64,000 nt of DNA from the NCBI RefSeq assembly GCF_003610455.1, contig NZ_RAQK01000001.1, forward strand, positions 1,178,001-1,242,000. The letters are read 5' to 3'. Positions 19,325 through 28,454 of this stretch are shown in pieces. This stretch comes from Sulfitobacter guttiformis (lineage in GTDB: Bacteria; Pseudomonadota; Alphaproteobacteria; Rhodobacterales; Rhodobacteraceae). Below the pieces are notes generated by a model. The model was not told the DNA's origin. It saw only the letters and a program-made list of their open reading frames with translations, and did not search any database. Position 1 is the first letter of the stretch. Each line of letters opens with the position of its first letter. The translations under genes and the position numbers were made by a program.

Positions 19325-20416
19325 TCAGTCTTCCCAATCGGTCCCGATAGGCTCGCGGATACGCTCTTTCTCATCCGCAATCATGTCCTTGGCTTCCATT
19401 GTCTCCTCGATATCCTCGGCGGGAAGGGTATCTTCCCCCGCCGGAATACCAGTGAATGCCAATGCGAACAGCATCGGAAAGTGGTCCGAGCCGATTTTCT
19501 CCAAACGCTCCACCTTGACCAAGCGGAACTTCGGATCATGAAACAAATGGTCCAGTGGCCAGCGTGCCCACCAGTGAAACGCGTTGAAAGTGTTGTAAAA
19601 GCCGCGCCCCACCCGTGGGTCAAGCAGCCCTGACATCCTTTGAAACCGCCGCGTTGTTGTTGACCAGGCGACATCGTTGAGGTCACCAGAAACGATTGCA
19701 GGCAAAGGATCATCCGCTGCCTCAAGCCCGATATGCGCAATCTCACTATCACGCCCTACCGTATCGTGGGTCAGGACAGGCGGCTCAGGATGCACAACAT
19801 AAAGGCGTATCCGCGCACCATTGCGCAATTGAACAGCGGTGCGTATCGACGGCACTCCCTCGGTCACAACTTCGCGCACCTGCGGCTCAGACAATGCAAG
19901 CTTCGACATCACACTGATGCCGTATCCCGTATCCTTTGGCACGTTGATCCGATGTCTGTATAAGCCTGACAGCGCGCCCTCCAGCGCCGAAATCCAGTTA
20001 TCATCAACCTCGATCGCCAAAACGACATCTGGCTGATGCTGCTGAATTAGTCCGATCAATGCACCAAAATCCCGATTAGACTTTTTCACATTCGCAGCCA
20101 GCACGCTGATCTGTACACGCTCATCCGCTCGCAGGGCTTCGTCTGCATCAACAGACTGGCGCCACCACAGCGAAGTAAACTTTACAACGTAGAGCATCTG
20201 TACCAGCGCGATCGCCAGCAAGAGCGGCGCAAGCCAGTAGTACGAGGTTAAGGGGGCTGCAATAGCAGCGGCAACCGCCCCGACCCAAAACATCTGAAGT
20301 CTGAAAAAATCAGGCCCGCGCGTAAACCCGTAGGGGAGTTTGCTTAACGGCAACGCAGTGGCGATCAACAGGATCGCTGCAATGCCGATCAATATTCCAT
20401 CAATATAGCCAGTCAT
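19325..20416 (-). CDS. Membrane-anchored endonuclease/exonuclease/phosphatase (EEP) family protein
   Basis: The 363-aa protein has three predicted N-terminal transmembrane helices (to about residue 80), followed by an EEP domain. That domain has the opening strand SVLAANV, the catalytic Glu in VVLAIEVDDN, SGDLNDVAWS (catalytic Asp/Asn) and the terminal GSDHFPMLF motif with its His. All metal-site residues seem present. Substrates in this family range from DNA to phospholipids. A short acidic C-terminal tail follows. A terminator of the upstream gene precedes it. Confidence 0.85.
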   Translation of the reverse strand: MTGYIDGILIGIAAILLIATALPLSKLPYGFTRGPDFFRLQMFWVGAVAAAIAAPLTSYYWLAPLLLAIALVQMLYVVKFTSLWWRQSVDADEALRADERVQISVLAANVKKSNRDFGALIGLIQQHQPDVVLAIEVDDNWISALEGALSGLYRHRINVPKDTGYGISVMSKLALSEPQVREVVTEGVPSIRTAVQLRNGARIRLYVVHPEPPVLTHDTVGRDSEIAHIGLEAADDPLPAIVSGDLNDVAWSTTTRRFQRMSGLLDPRVGRGFYNTFNAFHWWARWPLDHLFHDPKFRLVKVERLEKIGSDHFPMLFALAFTGIPAGEDTLPAEDIEETMEAKDMIADEKERIREPIGTDWED

Positions 20417-20432
20417 TTAATCGGTCCTGCAC

Positions 20433-20460
20433 CAAAAAAGGCGCCCGCGACCGGACGCCT
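20433..20460 (-). terminator. Rho-independent terminator of trcR
   Basis: On the minus strand AGGCGTCCGGTCGCGGGCGCCT forms a stem with one mismatch and is followed directly by TTTTTTG. It lies about 60 nt past the DUF1013 stop. Confidence 0.8.
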
Positions 20461-20518
20461 CATTGATTCTAACGCGACGCAGTAACGGTAGGTTCCCTGA
20501 ACTGTGACACATACGACA

Positions 20519-21286
20519 TTATTTTGTATCGTCGTCTTCGTCTTCGTCATCGCTGTCAGGGATGTTGAAAAAGCTCTCTGCGTCCGCAAAGTCGCTGTCT
20601 TTTTTCTCGTCCTCTTCGTCATCGTCCGCGCCGCCCGCCAGGGTAAAGGTCTCCAAACCCTCAATGGCAGTTGGCATCTTGGCGTCCGCATCCATGCCGA
20701 GGCTCTGCTCGGTGCTCACCAGTTTGCGGCGCTCGTCGTCAGTCATCACACCGCCTTCGGCGGCCTTTTTGGCCGCAGCCTTCTGCACCATAGCGTCCAG
20801 TTCGGACTGCTTGCACAGGCCCAGCGCCACAGGGTCGATCGGCTGAATGTTGGAGATGTTCCAATGTGTCCGCTCACGGATCGCCTGGATTGTGGGCTTG
20901 GTCGTGCCGACCAGCTTGCTCACCTGTGCATCCGACAACTCGGGATGAAACTTCACGAGCCATAAAATCGAGGCGGGCCGATCTTGGCGCTTTGACAGCG
21001 GTGTATACCGCGGGCCACGGCGCTTTTCTTCGCCAGCAGCAGCAGCATTGAACTTTAGCTCCAACTTGTGCATCGGGCTGTTTTGCGCTTTGTCGATCTC
21101 TTCCTGCGTCAACTGGTTGTTGGTGATGGGGTCAAACCCTTTTACGCCAGCTGCCACATCACCGTCCGCAATGCCCTGCACTTCCAACTCGTGCATACCC
21201 ACAAAATCCGCGATCTGCTTGAAGCCGATCGTTGTATTATCCACCAGCCAAACTGCGGTGGCTTTTGCCATAATCGGTTTACCCAT
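20519..21286 (-). CDS. trcR: DUF1013 family cell-cycle regulator (TrcR-like)
   Basis: The 255-aa protein matches DUF1013, a family restricted to alphaproteobacteria whose members have been named TrcR, a cell-cycle transcriptional regulator. It has two helix-turn-helix-like segments (about 15-40, KQIADFVGMHELEVQGIADG, and about 115-145, LSDAQVSKLVGTTKPTIQAI) and an acidic Asp/Glu-rich C-terminus. AAAGGAGA lies 5 nt before ATG 21286, excluding the longer frame. It is monocistronic with its own terminator. The gene name is from memory of current annotation. Confidence 0.85.
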   Translation of the reverse strand: MGKPIMAKATAVWLVDNTTIGFKQIADFVGMHELEVQGIADGDVAAGVKGFDPITNNQLTQEEIDKAQNSPMHKLELKFNAAAAGEEKRRGPRYTPLSKRQDRPASILWLVKFHPELSDAQVSKLVGTTKPTIQAIRERTHWNISNIQPIDPVALGLCKQSELDAMVQKAAAKKAAEGGVMTDDERRKLVSTEQSLGMDADAKMPTAIEGLETFTLAGGADDDEEDEKKDSDFADAESFFNIPDSDDEDEDDDTK

Positions 21287-21413
21287 GTGTCTCTCCTTTA
21301 AACGCACCTTCCCCGTCGCCTGAATTAGGCTGTCCCGGAGGCCGGAACCGTTTCCAATGTGGGGGAACTTGTGGCTTATATAGCCAAGGATTGCCCATAA
21401 GGAAAGACCCCAG

Positions 21414-22052
21414 ATGCGCCGCGCTTTACTGACCCTCGTTCTCGCCCTGACCGCCCTGACCGCCCGAGCCGAAGGCGAGCGTGCGGGCGATTTTGACTAT
21501 TACGTGATGGCACTGAGTTGGTCAGCAAACTGGTGCGCCCTCGAGGGGGATGCCCGCAACTCACCGCAATGCGATGCACAGGAAGATCACGGCTGGATTC
21601 TCCATGGCCTATGGCCCCAGTTCCACCGTGGGTTCCCCTCGTATTGCCAGACCGCCAAGCGCCCGCCGTCGCGGGGTATGACAACCGATATGGCAGATAT
21701 TATGGGCACCGGTGGCCTCGCATGGCACCAGTGGAAAAAGCATGGCACTTGCACAGATCTAAATGCCCAAGACTACTACGCCCTGTCGCGGCGCGCTTAT
21801 GCAACGATCAACCGCCCAGTCATTTTCCGCAAGCTGGACCGCATGGTAAAACTTCCCGCGTCTGTGGTTGAGGAAGCTTTCCTGAAGGAAAACCCTGCCC
21901 TCACTCGTGACGCAATTACAATAACTTGCCGTCAAGGCTACATTCAGGAAGCCCGTATCTGCCTGTCGCGCGACCTCACGCCCGTACCCTGCGGCAGTGA
22001 TGTAATCAAAGATTGCACGCTAAAGGACGCAATCTTCACTCCGTTACGCTGA
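21414..22052 (+). CDS. Ribonuclease T2 family protein
   Basis: The 212-aa secreted protein has a signal peptide (about residues 1-19) and both catalytic signatures: HGLWPQ (CAS I) and HQWKKHGTC (CAS II). Several cysteines could form the usual disulfides. It should cleave single-stranded RNA through 2',3'-cyclic intermediates in the periplasm or outside, probably as a nutrient scavenger. It is divergent from trcR. Confidence 0.92.
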   Translation: MRRALLTLVLALTALTARAEGERAGDFDYYVMALSWSANWCALEGDARNSPQCDAQEDHGWILHGLWPQFHRGFPSYCQTAKRPPSRGMTTDMADIMGTGGLAWHQWKKHGTCTDLNAQDYYALSRRAYATINRPVIFRKLDRMVKLPASVVEEAFLKENPALTRDAITITCRQGYIQEARICLSRDLTPVPCGSDVIKDCTLKDAIFTPLR

Positions 22053-22098
22053 TCACATTATCCGTTTTTCAACAACGCCCGGATCTTGAAATAGGAAA

Positions 22099-22122
22099 CC
22101 GGACGCAGTGTGCTGCGTCCGG
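22099..22122 (-). terminator. Hairpin between convergent RNase T2 and quinone oxidoreductase genes
   Basis: CCGGACGCAG, loop TGTG, CTGCGTCCGG form a perfect 10-bp stem. The minus strand downstream is moderately T-rich (TTTCCTATTTC), so it probably terminates the oxidoreductase transcript and may act both ways. Confidence 0.6.
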
Positions 22123-22165
22123 CCCAAAACAAAAATCGAATCTGGTGTGACTATGCCAATTCGGC

Positions 22166-23152
22166 TTAGCCAGCGACCTTCAGTACGATCTTCCCGATAT
22201 GTTGGCTTGCTTCCATATGCGCATGAGCACTGGATGCATCTTCAAACTCGAACTCGCTATCCATCACCGGAGAAATCCGGCCCGACGCCAACAGTGGCCA
22301 AACGGCCTCTCGCAACTCGGTTGCGATGCGGGCCTTCGCCAAATCCGACTGCGGCCGCAGGGTACTGCCCGTGAACGTCAAACGCTTTGCCATCAAAGGC
22401 GCAAAGTTGATCTCCGCCTTTGCACCACCCAGAAATGCAATCTGCACAAGACGCCCCTCCATATCAAGCGCATCAATATTGCGCGCGATGTATTCGCCTC
22501 CTACCATATCAAGGATGACATCAGCGCCGCCTTCGGCCTTCATCACTGCGACAAAATCCTCCTCGCGGTAATTGATCGCCCTTTCGGCTCCCAACTCGAC
22601 GCAGGCTGCACATTTCTCGGCGTTGCCCGCCGTTACAAAAACCCGCGCGCCGAACGCGTTGGCCAGCTGGACCGCTGTCGTGCCGATACCGGATGATCCA
22701 CCGTGGATCAAAATACGTTCTCCTGCCTTCAACCCGCCGCGCATAAACACGTTGGACCAGACAGTGAAAAACGTCTCGGGCAAGCACGCCGCTTCCTTAA
22801 GGCCCATACCCTTTGGCACCGGCAAGCAATGTGCCGCAGGCGTGGCCACATATTCGGCATATCCGCCACCGGGCAGCAGCGCACATACCTCGTCCCCAAG
22901 GGAGATGCCGGACACACCGGCGCCGATCGCTACAACCTCTCCCGAAGCTTCCAGACCGGGCAAATCACTTGCGGTGGGCGGTGGCGCATAAGCACCTGCA
23001 CGTTGCAACGCATCGGGACGGTTCACACCGGCATAGGCAACCTTGATCACCACCTGGCCCTGAGCAGGGGTCGGCACAGGCCGCTGGGTGACCTGCAAAA
23101 CTTCTGGCCCACCGGGCTTTGTAATCTCGACGGCACGCATCATCTGGGTCAT
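22166..23152 (-). CDS. NAD(P)H-quinone oxidoreductase (PIG3/zeta-crystallin-like MDR)
   Basis: The 328-aa medium-chain dehydrogenase lacks zinc-ligand residues, as quinone oxidoreductases do. The N-terminal GroES-like domain contains GVNRPDALQRAGAY. The Rossmann domain has the nucleotide motif GGSSGIGTTAVQLA (about 145-160). PIG3-type members reduce quinones with NADPH. It is a single gene ending in a hairpin. Confidence 0.9.
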   Translation of the reverse strand: MTQMMRAVEITKPGGPEVLQVTQRPVPTPAQGQVVIKVAYAGVNRPDALQRAGAYAPPPTASDLPGLEASGEVVAIGAGVSGISLGDEVCALLPGGGYAEYVATPAAHCLPVPKGMGLKEAACLPETFFTVWSNVFMRGGLKAGERILIHGGSSGIGTTAVQLANAFGARVFVTAGNAEKCAACVELGAERAINYREEDFVAVMKAEGGADVILDMVGGEYIARNIDALDMEGRLVQIAFLGGAKAEINFAPLMAKRLTFTGSTLRPQSDLAKARIATELREAVWPLLASGRISPVMDSEFEFEDASSAHAHMEASQHIGKIVLKVAG

Positions 23153-23290
23153 TGCTCGCTCCTACAGTAGTTGAATTTCGAGGCCAACATAAGTGAACGC
23201 TAGGGGGAGTACAGCCCCATAAGCATGCCATATGGCCAGCACTCCGACGTTTTGCTAGTTTGCGAATTAACGCGTCAAAAGGACTCTTCG

Positions 23291-24490
23291 ATGCCCCCGC
23301 CTTCCTTTATCCGGCATCCTGATGCCCGCGCCTTCGCGCAAGCTGGCGTCACCGTCGCACAAAAGAGCGAGCCGCGCGGTCTGATCCCTGCTCATCCAGT
23401 TCAAACATCTGTTGCAATGCTGATGGGGGCACTGGAGGGGGGATTCCCGTTTTGTGTCAGCGACAACCCGGTACCTGATTTGCCAGCATTGCCGCATGCT
23501 CATTTTGCAACTCTCACGGGCGGCACCTCTGGCCCGCCCAAAGTGATCCTGCGCAGCCAGCATTCGTGGATCAGGAGTTTTCACACCAACGCCGACCTGT
23601 TCCGCTACAGCGCGCGCGATGGGATCGCGGTGCTCGGCGCGCTCGGTCACTCCCTCGCGCTTTATGGGGTTCTTGAAGGGCTCCACCTCGGACTGACGGT
23701 CCACACACTTTCGGACCTATCTCCCTATGGGCAATGCGGGCGCATGGCCGAGGCAGAATGCACTATACTCTATGCTACTCCCGCCCAACTCCGGCTGTTG
23801 CCCCTCCATATGCCGTTGACGGGTATCCGACTGATCCTGTGCGGCGGCGGCGCGCTCACATGTGCAACCCGCGCCCACATCGCTGCCCTATGCCCGAATG
23901 CCGCGCTGCACGTATTTTATGGCGCCGCAGAGACCAGTTTTATCACTCTTGGCGGACCAAATACGCCGGAGGGCTCCGTAGGCCGCGCCTATCCGGAGGT
24001 CGAGCTAATGGTGCGGACCCCCGATGCAACAGGAACCGGTACAATCTGGATTCGCAGCCCCTATTTGTTCGAACGCTACCTCTCTGGTAGCAGCCCGCAC
24101 ACCTGCCGCGATGGCGACTGGCTCACCGTGGGTGAGTTGGGCCACCTTGATGAACAGGGAAATCTGTTTTTGCAGGGGCGCGCCGGTCGCGTCTTTACGG
24201 TCGCGGATCAAACCATCTACCCCGAAGCGCTGGAAGAACAGTTTTGTGCGCTTGATGGCATCCGGCAATGCGCCGTATTGGCCCGCCCAGATCCCCTAAG
24301 GGGCCGACATATGGTGGTCATAATCGAAGGTCCCGAAAATTTGCACACCGGCGAGGCATTGCTGACGCATTGTAGAGCGAACGCTCTCACCGTGCCGCGC
24401 GCTGTTCTGTTTCTGGATCAATTCCCGCTTTTGCCCTCAGGGAAACCCGACCTCTGTCAGATCGCGACAGCGACCGGATGTATCCTGTGA
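23291..24490 (+). CDS. AMP-binding acyl-CoA ligase (short form) of the biotin locus
   Basis: The 399-aa adenylate-forming enzyme is shorter than most acyl-CoA ligases (about 500-550 aa). It keeps the ATP motif TLTGGTSGPPKV, a YGAAE motif, a GDWLTVGELGHL segment (A8 region) and a C-terminal catalytic Lys in LLPSGKPDL. ATG 23291 has AAGGA 8 nt upstream; the frame from 23225 adds an unlikely leader. Its last codons overlap the thiolase gene. With bioMNY next door it may activate an acyl precursor related to pimelate; this is inference by context. Confidence 0.85.
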   Translation: MPPPSFIRHPDARAFAQAGVTVAQKSEPRGLIPAHPVQTSVAMLMGALEGGFPFCVSDNPVPDLPALPHAHFATLTGGTSGPPKVILRSQHSWIRSFHTNADLFRYSARDGIAVLGALGHSLALYGVLEGLHLGLTVHTLSDLSPYGQCGRMAEAECTILYATPAQLRLLPLHMPLTGIRLILCGGGALTCATRAHIAALCPNAALHVFYGAAETSFITLGGPNTPEGSVGRAYPEVELMVRTPDATGTGTIWIRSPYLFERYLSGSSPHTCRDGDWLTVGELGHLDEQGNLFLQGRAGRVFTVADQTIYPEALEEQFCALDGIRQCAVLARPDPLRGRHMVVIIEGPENLHTGEALLTHCRANALTVPRAVLFLDQFPLLPSGKPDLCQIATATGCIL

Positions 24491-25587
24491 CCGCGCACAT
24501 AATTGCAGCATGCCGGAGTGCGGTCGTGCCTCGCGGAGGCGCGTTTGCGCCATTGTCGATTCATGCCCTCGGCGCGCCTGTTTTAAAGGCAGCCCTCGCC
24601 CAAACTAGGCTGGACGGCGCCCAAGTCGACGAGGTGATCGTCTCAAACTCTCTGGGCGGTGGTGGCAATCCTGCCCGCCTAATTGCCCTTGCTGCCGGTC
24701 TCCCCCAGCGTGTCGCGGGTCTGAGTATTGACCGGCAATGCGCTGGCGGTCTTGATGCACTCCTGCTTGCGAAAGCGTTGATAGAAAGCGGTGCCGCCGA
24801 TGTCATTATAGCAGGCGGTGTTGAAAGCTACTCCAGACGTCCTCAGCGCCTGCACACGTTTGCGGACGGTCGCCCACCCCAAGTCTACGACCAGCCCCCT
24901 TTTGCTCCTTGGCCTGCGCAGGATCCTGATATGGCGGCGGCTGCCGATGCACTCTCGACTGCCTATGGTATTTCCCGGGAAGATCAGGACCATTGGGCAA
25001 TCCAAAGCCACGCAAAAGCCATCACATGGCGCCCTTCACCAGACGAAATCGTCCAGTTGGAGGGCCATAACTTCGATCCCTTCACCCGCAAGATGCTCCC
25101 CGCCCTTGCGGCCCGGGCCAAGGTTATAACTGGCAGCATTACCACTGCCAACATGGCCGTTGCCGCAGACGGTGCAGCATTTTGTGTTGTTGTATCAGCA
25201 CGCGTTTTGAAGCAGATCGGCAGTGAGGGCATCGCCCTTCTTGGCGGCGCCACAAAAGGCGACAGGCCTGATTTGCCTGGTATTGCCCCGCTCGCCGCAA
25301 TCAAGGCTACGTTTGCAACAACCGGATTGAGACCATGCGACATCACCCATGCCGAGATAATGGAAGCATTTGCGGTTCAGGCAATCGCCTGTGTACAGGG
25401 TGCGGATATTGATCCGGCGCGGGTCAACATGGGCGGGGGGGCATTGGCCCGCGGCCATCCCATCGGCGCCTCCGGCACGATCAACGCCGTTCGCCTTTAC
25501 CATCAGCTGCGCTGCAATGGCGGCACCGGCCTTGCCGCCATTGCAGCAGCAGGCGGTATTGCCACCGCTCTGATGCTAGCTACGTGA
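24478..25587 (+). CDS. Thiolase-family acyltransferase with altered active site
   Basis: The 369-aa protein has a thiolase fold. The nucleophile Cys is in DRQCAGGLDAL, and AGGVESYSR and GGALARGHPIGASG (active-site His) are intact. Two canonical residues are changed: the NEAF Asn is Met (MEAFAVQ) and the terminal C-x-G motif reads AAAGGIA with no Cys. Condensation chemistry may therefore be lost, leaving acyl transfer or another role. It overlaps the ligase gene by 13 nt and the convergent bioY gene by 12 nt. Confidence 0.87.
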   Translation: MYPVTAHIIAACRSAVVPRGGAFAPLSIHALGAPVLKAALAQTRLDGAQVDEVIVSNSLGGGGNPARLIALAAGLPQRVAGLSIDRQCAGGLDALLLAKALIESGAADVIIAGGVESYSRRPQRLHTFADGRPPQVYDQPPFAPWPAQDPDMAAAADALSTAYGISREDQDHWAIQSHAKAITWRPSPDEIVQLEGHNFDPFTRKMLPALAARAKVITGSITTANMAVAADGAAFCVVVSARVLKQIGSEGIALLGGATKGDRPDLPGIAPLAAIKATFATTGLRPCDITHAEIMEAFAVQAIACVQGADIDPARVNMGGGALARGHPIGASGTINAVRLYHQLRCNGGTGLAAIAAAGGIATALMLAT

Positions 25588-26121
25588 AAGTACACTGTTA
25601 GGCCGCGCCTTGAACAGCGCCGCAGTGATCAGCCCGGTCAGCACCGCCTTGATCAAATCGCCCGGAATAAAGGCGGTGACCAGCAAGGCGGCCTCGACCA
25701 CAGGCTTGCCCAGTACAATAGATAGGCCGCCGATCCCGAAGACATAAAGCGCGGCCACGCCCCCAACAACCGCAGCGATACCCGCACCCCAGCCTACAGG
25801 CAGACCGCGCAACCGCTCCATCATCAAGCCTGTCACAAATGCCGCGACAGGGAAGCCGATTAGAAAGCCCGCAGTAGGGGCCGTGAACAAGCCCAATCCA
25901 CCGCGGCCACCCGCGAGCAACGGCAGGCCTAATGCAACCAGTCCGACAAACAGCAGCGCCGCCAGAAAACCACGTTTTGCGCCCAGAACGGTGCCGCACA
26001 GCATCACTCCGAGGCTTTGAGCCGTGATAGGCACACCGAAGGCCAGCGTCAGTTGCGGGATCAGACCCAATGCCGCGATCAACGCGGTAAACAAGGCTAT
26101 CTGCGTAACGTTCCGTTCCAT
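25576..26121 (-). CDS. bioY: Biotin ECF transporter S component BioY
   Basis: The 181-aa protein has six predicted transmembrane helices and the BioY sequence pattern (LTLAFGVPITAQSLGVMLCG; LPLLAGGRGGLG). It is the biotin-binding S component. The gene starts 2 nt after the bioN stop, completing the operon bioM-bioN-bioY. No BirA or BioR operator matching the consensus I remember (TTATMKATAA) was seen upstream of the operon. Confidence 0.93.
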   Translation of the reverse strand: MERNVTQIALFTALIAALGLIPQLTLAFGVPITAQSLGVMLCGTVLGAKRGFLAALLFVGLVALGLPLLAGGRGGLGLFTAPTAGFLIGFPVAAFVTGLMMERLRGLPVGWGAGIAAVVGGVAALYVFGIGGLSIVLGKPVVEAALLVTAFIPGDLIKAVLTGLITAALFKARPNSVLSRS

Positions 26122-26123
26122 TT

Positions 26124-26738
26124 TTATCCGTTCCTATCTTCTTCAAATCCACCGCGTGCACGCAATGCTTCGGCAACGTGATCCGCGTCATCCAGTGCCA
26201 GCACCATGAACGGGACGATTACCCGCCAACCTGCCCGGCGGTAAGACCGCGCGCGCCATGCCTGCGCCAAAGCACCACCCTTTTGTGCCAGAACGGGGGT
26301 AAAGCGGATCACCATGGCCGCCGCAAGCTCTATTGCACGCAAATTAACGCCAAGCCGCTCAAACGGCTGCAAGAGCCGGTGTACCACGCCCATCATATCC
26401 GCCAGCGTGGTGGTCATTGTCACCAGATTGGCAAGGGCCACAGCCGTCAGCATCCGAAGCGTAATCAGCGCGCCTTCGCGTGGGATTCCAGCTATCAAAT
26501 GCCACGCAACGAGCAGCACAACAAACGGCCAAAGTGGCCATACCCGCCGCAGACCATGGCGAAAAAATACTGCTCCAGGCAGGGCATAAAGAACCAGAAC
26601 CCCAGACGCGGCCGCGGCCAACACCCAAAGTGACTGTGCCGCAAAAAGCGCGACAGACCCGCCGCATAGCGCCAACAGTTTTGCCCCCGCAGGCCAGTTA
26701 TGGGCACGGGTCCTAACCGGTGAGGTCAGTGAGATCAT
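26124..26738 (-). CDS. bioN: Biotin ECF transporter T component BioN
   Basis: The 204-aa membrane protein of the EcfT/CbiQ family has several transmembrane helices and the cytoplasmic coupling motifs AWRARS and ALRARG near the C-terminus, which contact the ATPase. It overlaps the end of bioM by 26 nt and precedes bioY by 2 nt, so it is translationally coupled. Confidence 0.9.
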   Translation of the reverse strand: MISLTSPVRTRAHNWPAGAKLLALCGGSVALFAAQSLWVLAAAASGVLVLYALPGAVFFRHGLRRVWPLWPFVVLLVAWHLIAGIPREGALITLRMLTAVALANLVTMTTTLADMMGVVHRLLQPFERLGVNLRAIELAAAMVIRFTPVLAQKGGALAQAWRARSYRRAGWRVIVPFMVLALDDADHVAEALRARGGFEEDRNG

Positions 26739-27567
26739 CCCGTTCTCCCAACTCGATCATTGCCGTTTCAAATGCCTGTGCCACCTGTGCCGCCGGACCC
26801 TGCATCGCGATTGCGCCACCCTCAATCCAGAGGGCGTGATCATAAAGCGCAATCACGCGTGGATCATGCGTAATATGCACCAGCGTGCAATTCGCATGTG
26901 CCAGAACACGGCTCAGATGCATCGCTGTAGGGATGTCGAGCCCTGCGAAAGGCTCATCAAGAATAATCACCTTGGGGTTCATCGCAAGGACCGCCATAAG
27001 ACAGACCAGTTGCCGCTGCCCTTGTGAAAGCTGGTGGATCGCCGCTTCTAGCCATGCTAATTTCCCGAACCGCGCGAGGGTCTGGGCAACGTGGTTTCTC
27101 ACTTCTGATTTGATCATCCCCATCTGGGCAAGTCCGAATGAGATCTCCTCTCCCACGGTGGGGAAAATAATCTGGTGATCAGGGTTCTGGAATAGTATGC
27201 CAACCGCGCCCAACGCGCCGCGCCTGTCACGGACTACATCAATTCCGGCGATTCTCACCCGTCCGCCCGTTGGTTTTTGAAGTCCTGCCAAAACCCGCGC
27301 CAGCGTTGTCTTACCCGATCCGTTGCGCCCCAGTATTCCCAGCCGACGAGCATCGGTGGCGAGACTGATACCGCGCAAAATATCGCGCCCGTCTACGGAC
27401 AGATCCACAGCGTCCAATTCAATCAAAAATGCGGGAGAGGGTCCGATGTTCAAAACCTTGCTAAGAGATGTCGTCCGGCACCTACCAGCACACCGCAGCA
27501 GCGAAAAGTAAGAAACGTTGTCATCGCGCGCTGACGCGACCATTGAGGCCTCGGCATCCGGCCCCAT
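26713..27567 (-). CDS. bioM: Biotin ECF transporter ATPase BioM
   Basis: The ABC ATPase has Walker A GRNGSGKTT, Q-loop LFQNPDHQI, signature LSQGQRQLV and Walker B VIILDEPF. The frame open from ATG 27567 gives 284 aa, about 50 longer than usual for BioM, and the family-like sequence begins near residue 49 (IELDAVDLS). The true start may be ATG 27543 (GAGG upstream) or a TTG further in. It energises BioN/BioY biotin uptake and is the first gene of the operon. Confidence 0.87.
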   Translation of the reverse strand: MGPDAEASMVASARDDNVSYFSLLRCAGRCRTTSLSKVLNIGPSPAFLIELDAVDLSVDGRDILRGISLATDARRLGILGRNGSGKTTLARVLAGLQKPTGGRVRIAGIDVVRDRRGALGAVGILFQNPDHQIIFPTVGEEISFGLAQMGMIKSEVRNHVAQTLARFGKLAWLEAAIHQLSQGQRQLVCLMAVLAMNPKVIILDEPFAGLDIPTAMHLSRVLAHANCTLVHITHDPRVIALYDHALWIEGGAIAMQGPAAQVAQAFETAMIELGERDDLTDLTG

Positions 27568-27650
27568 CAGTCAAATGCGCCTTATTCATGCGCGTCACTT
27601 CGCGGCTCAGGTAACCTATGTTACAGTCAGTTGCTGACTGTTTTTCGAGT

Positions 27651-28343
27651 TCAGGATCGTGTCCACCGTCCCGGCATACCGGATTGCGGCATCCGTTGCG
27701 GCGCTTTGACGTGACCAAGGAGCCAGTTCGGCCCAGCCATAAGCTTGCTCAACACAGGGTTACTATTCACCTGCGCCTTCAGCTTTTCAATCTGCATCAC
27801 ATTTTCGATGCGGCGATCCAGAAACGACCATGTATCTGCGTGATCCGCACTGGTATCGCCCAACCAATACAGCACAGTCGCGGAATAAACCCCGCTCAAA
27901 GTTGCCCGCTTTGTGTACCAGTTCACATCCTCGGATGTATCGCCAAGCGCGGTCCAGATCGCATCAGCCGTGCCCCATATCAACTTGGCCGCGTCACCCG
28001 CATAGATCGGCAGAGCGAACAAGGTCGTGCCGCGTCGCACAATCTCCTTGTCCTCCACTGCTTCAAGGCGGAAACGCACCGCTGCCGCCACACGTGCACT
28101 GTATTTCAACGTGCTCAGATCAGCCTCTGCCATCTTTGCCAGCATCGCCTTATCACCCTTTTGATGGTACAAGACCGCAAGATCCACCGCACCCCTTGGG
28201 CACAGGCTCTGTGCAACTGTCCGGTCCACGCCCGAATCCGCGATTGCCGCGTCAAATGTGGCCTGCGACCATCCATCAAAGGGCACATGCATTTGGGCCG
28301 CCTGCAAAAGATGGTCTTTGGGCGTTAAACGTGTCGTAGGCAT
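27651..28343 (-). CDS. COQ9 family ubiquinone-biosynthesis protein
   Basis: The 230-aa protein is helical, with the COQ9 C-terminal region (the TWSFLDRRIENVMQIEK stretch) and a TetR-like fold expected. COQ9 proteins bind lipid and assist ubiquinone ring modification. ATG 28343 is chosen over 28379 because the family begins with the LTPKDHLLQAA helix. It is divergent from rpsU, a common alphaproteobacterial pairing. Confidence 0.88.
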   Translation of the reverse strand: MPTTRLTPKDHLLQAAQMHVPFDGWSQATFDAAIADSGVDRTVAQSLCPRGAVDLAVLYHQKGDKAMLAKMAEADLSTLKYSARVAAAVRFRLEAVEDKEIVRRGTTLFALPIYAGDAAKLIWGTADAIWTALGDTSEDVNWYTKRATLSGVYSATVLYWLGDTSADHADTWSFLDRRIENVMQIEKLKAQVNSNPVLSKLMAGPNWLLGHVKAPQRMPQSGMPGRWTRS

Positions 28344-28454
28344 TGCGGCACTCCTGCTGGGGTTCAATACACTGGACAATATAGCACGCGTTTGCTAAAG
28401 CACCACTTCCTGCAAATCCTTGCAACTTCAAACTAGAAAGGTGGTGAAAACCAC

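Noticed and set aside
27611..27624. GTAAC-CTAT-GTTAC palindrome upstream of bioM as a BioR operator
   Set aside because: It is a clean palindrome in the right place, but it does not match the TTATMKATAA consensus I remember for BioR, so I do not name it an operator.
27624..27645. CAGTCAG-TTG-CTGACTG followed by TTTTT as a terminator
   Set aside because: The T-run is on the plus strand, where no gene runs into it; the flanking genes are both on the minus strand. It remains an unexplained hairpin.
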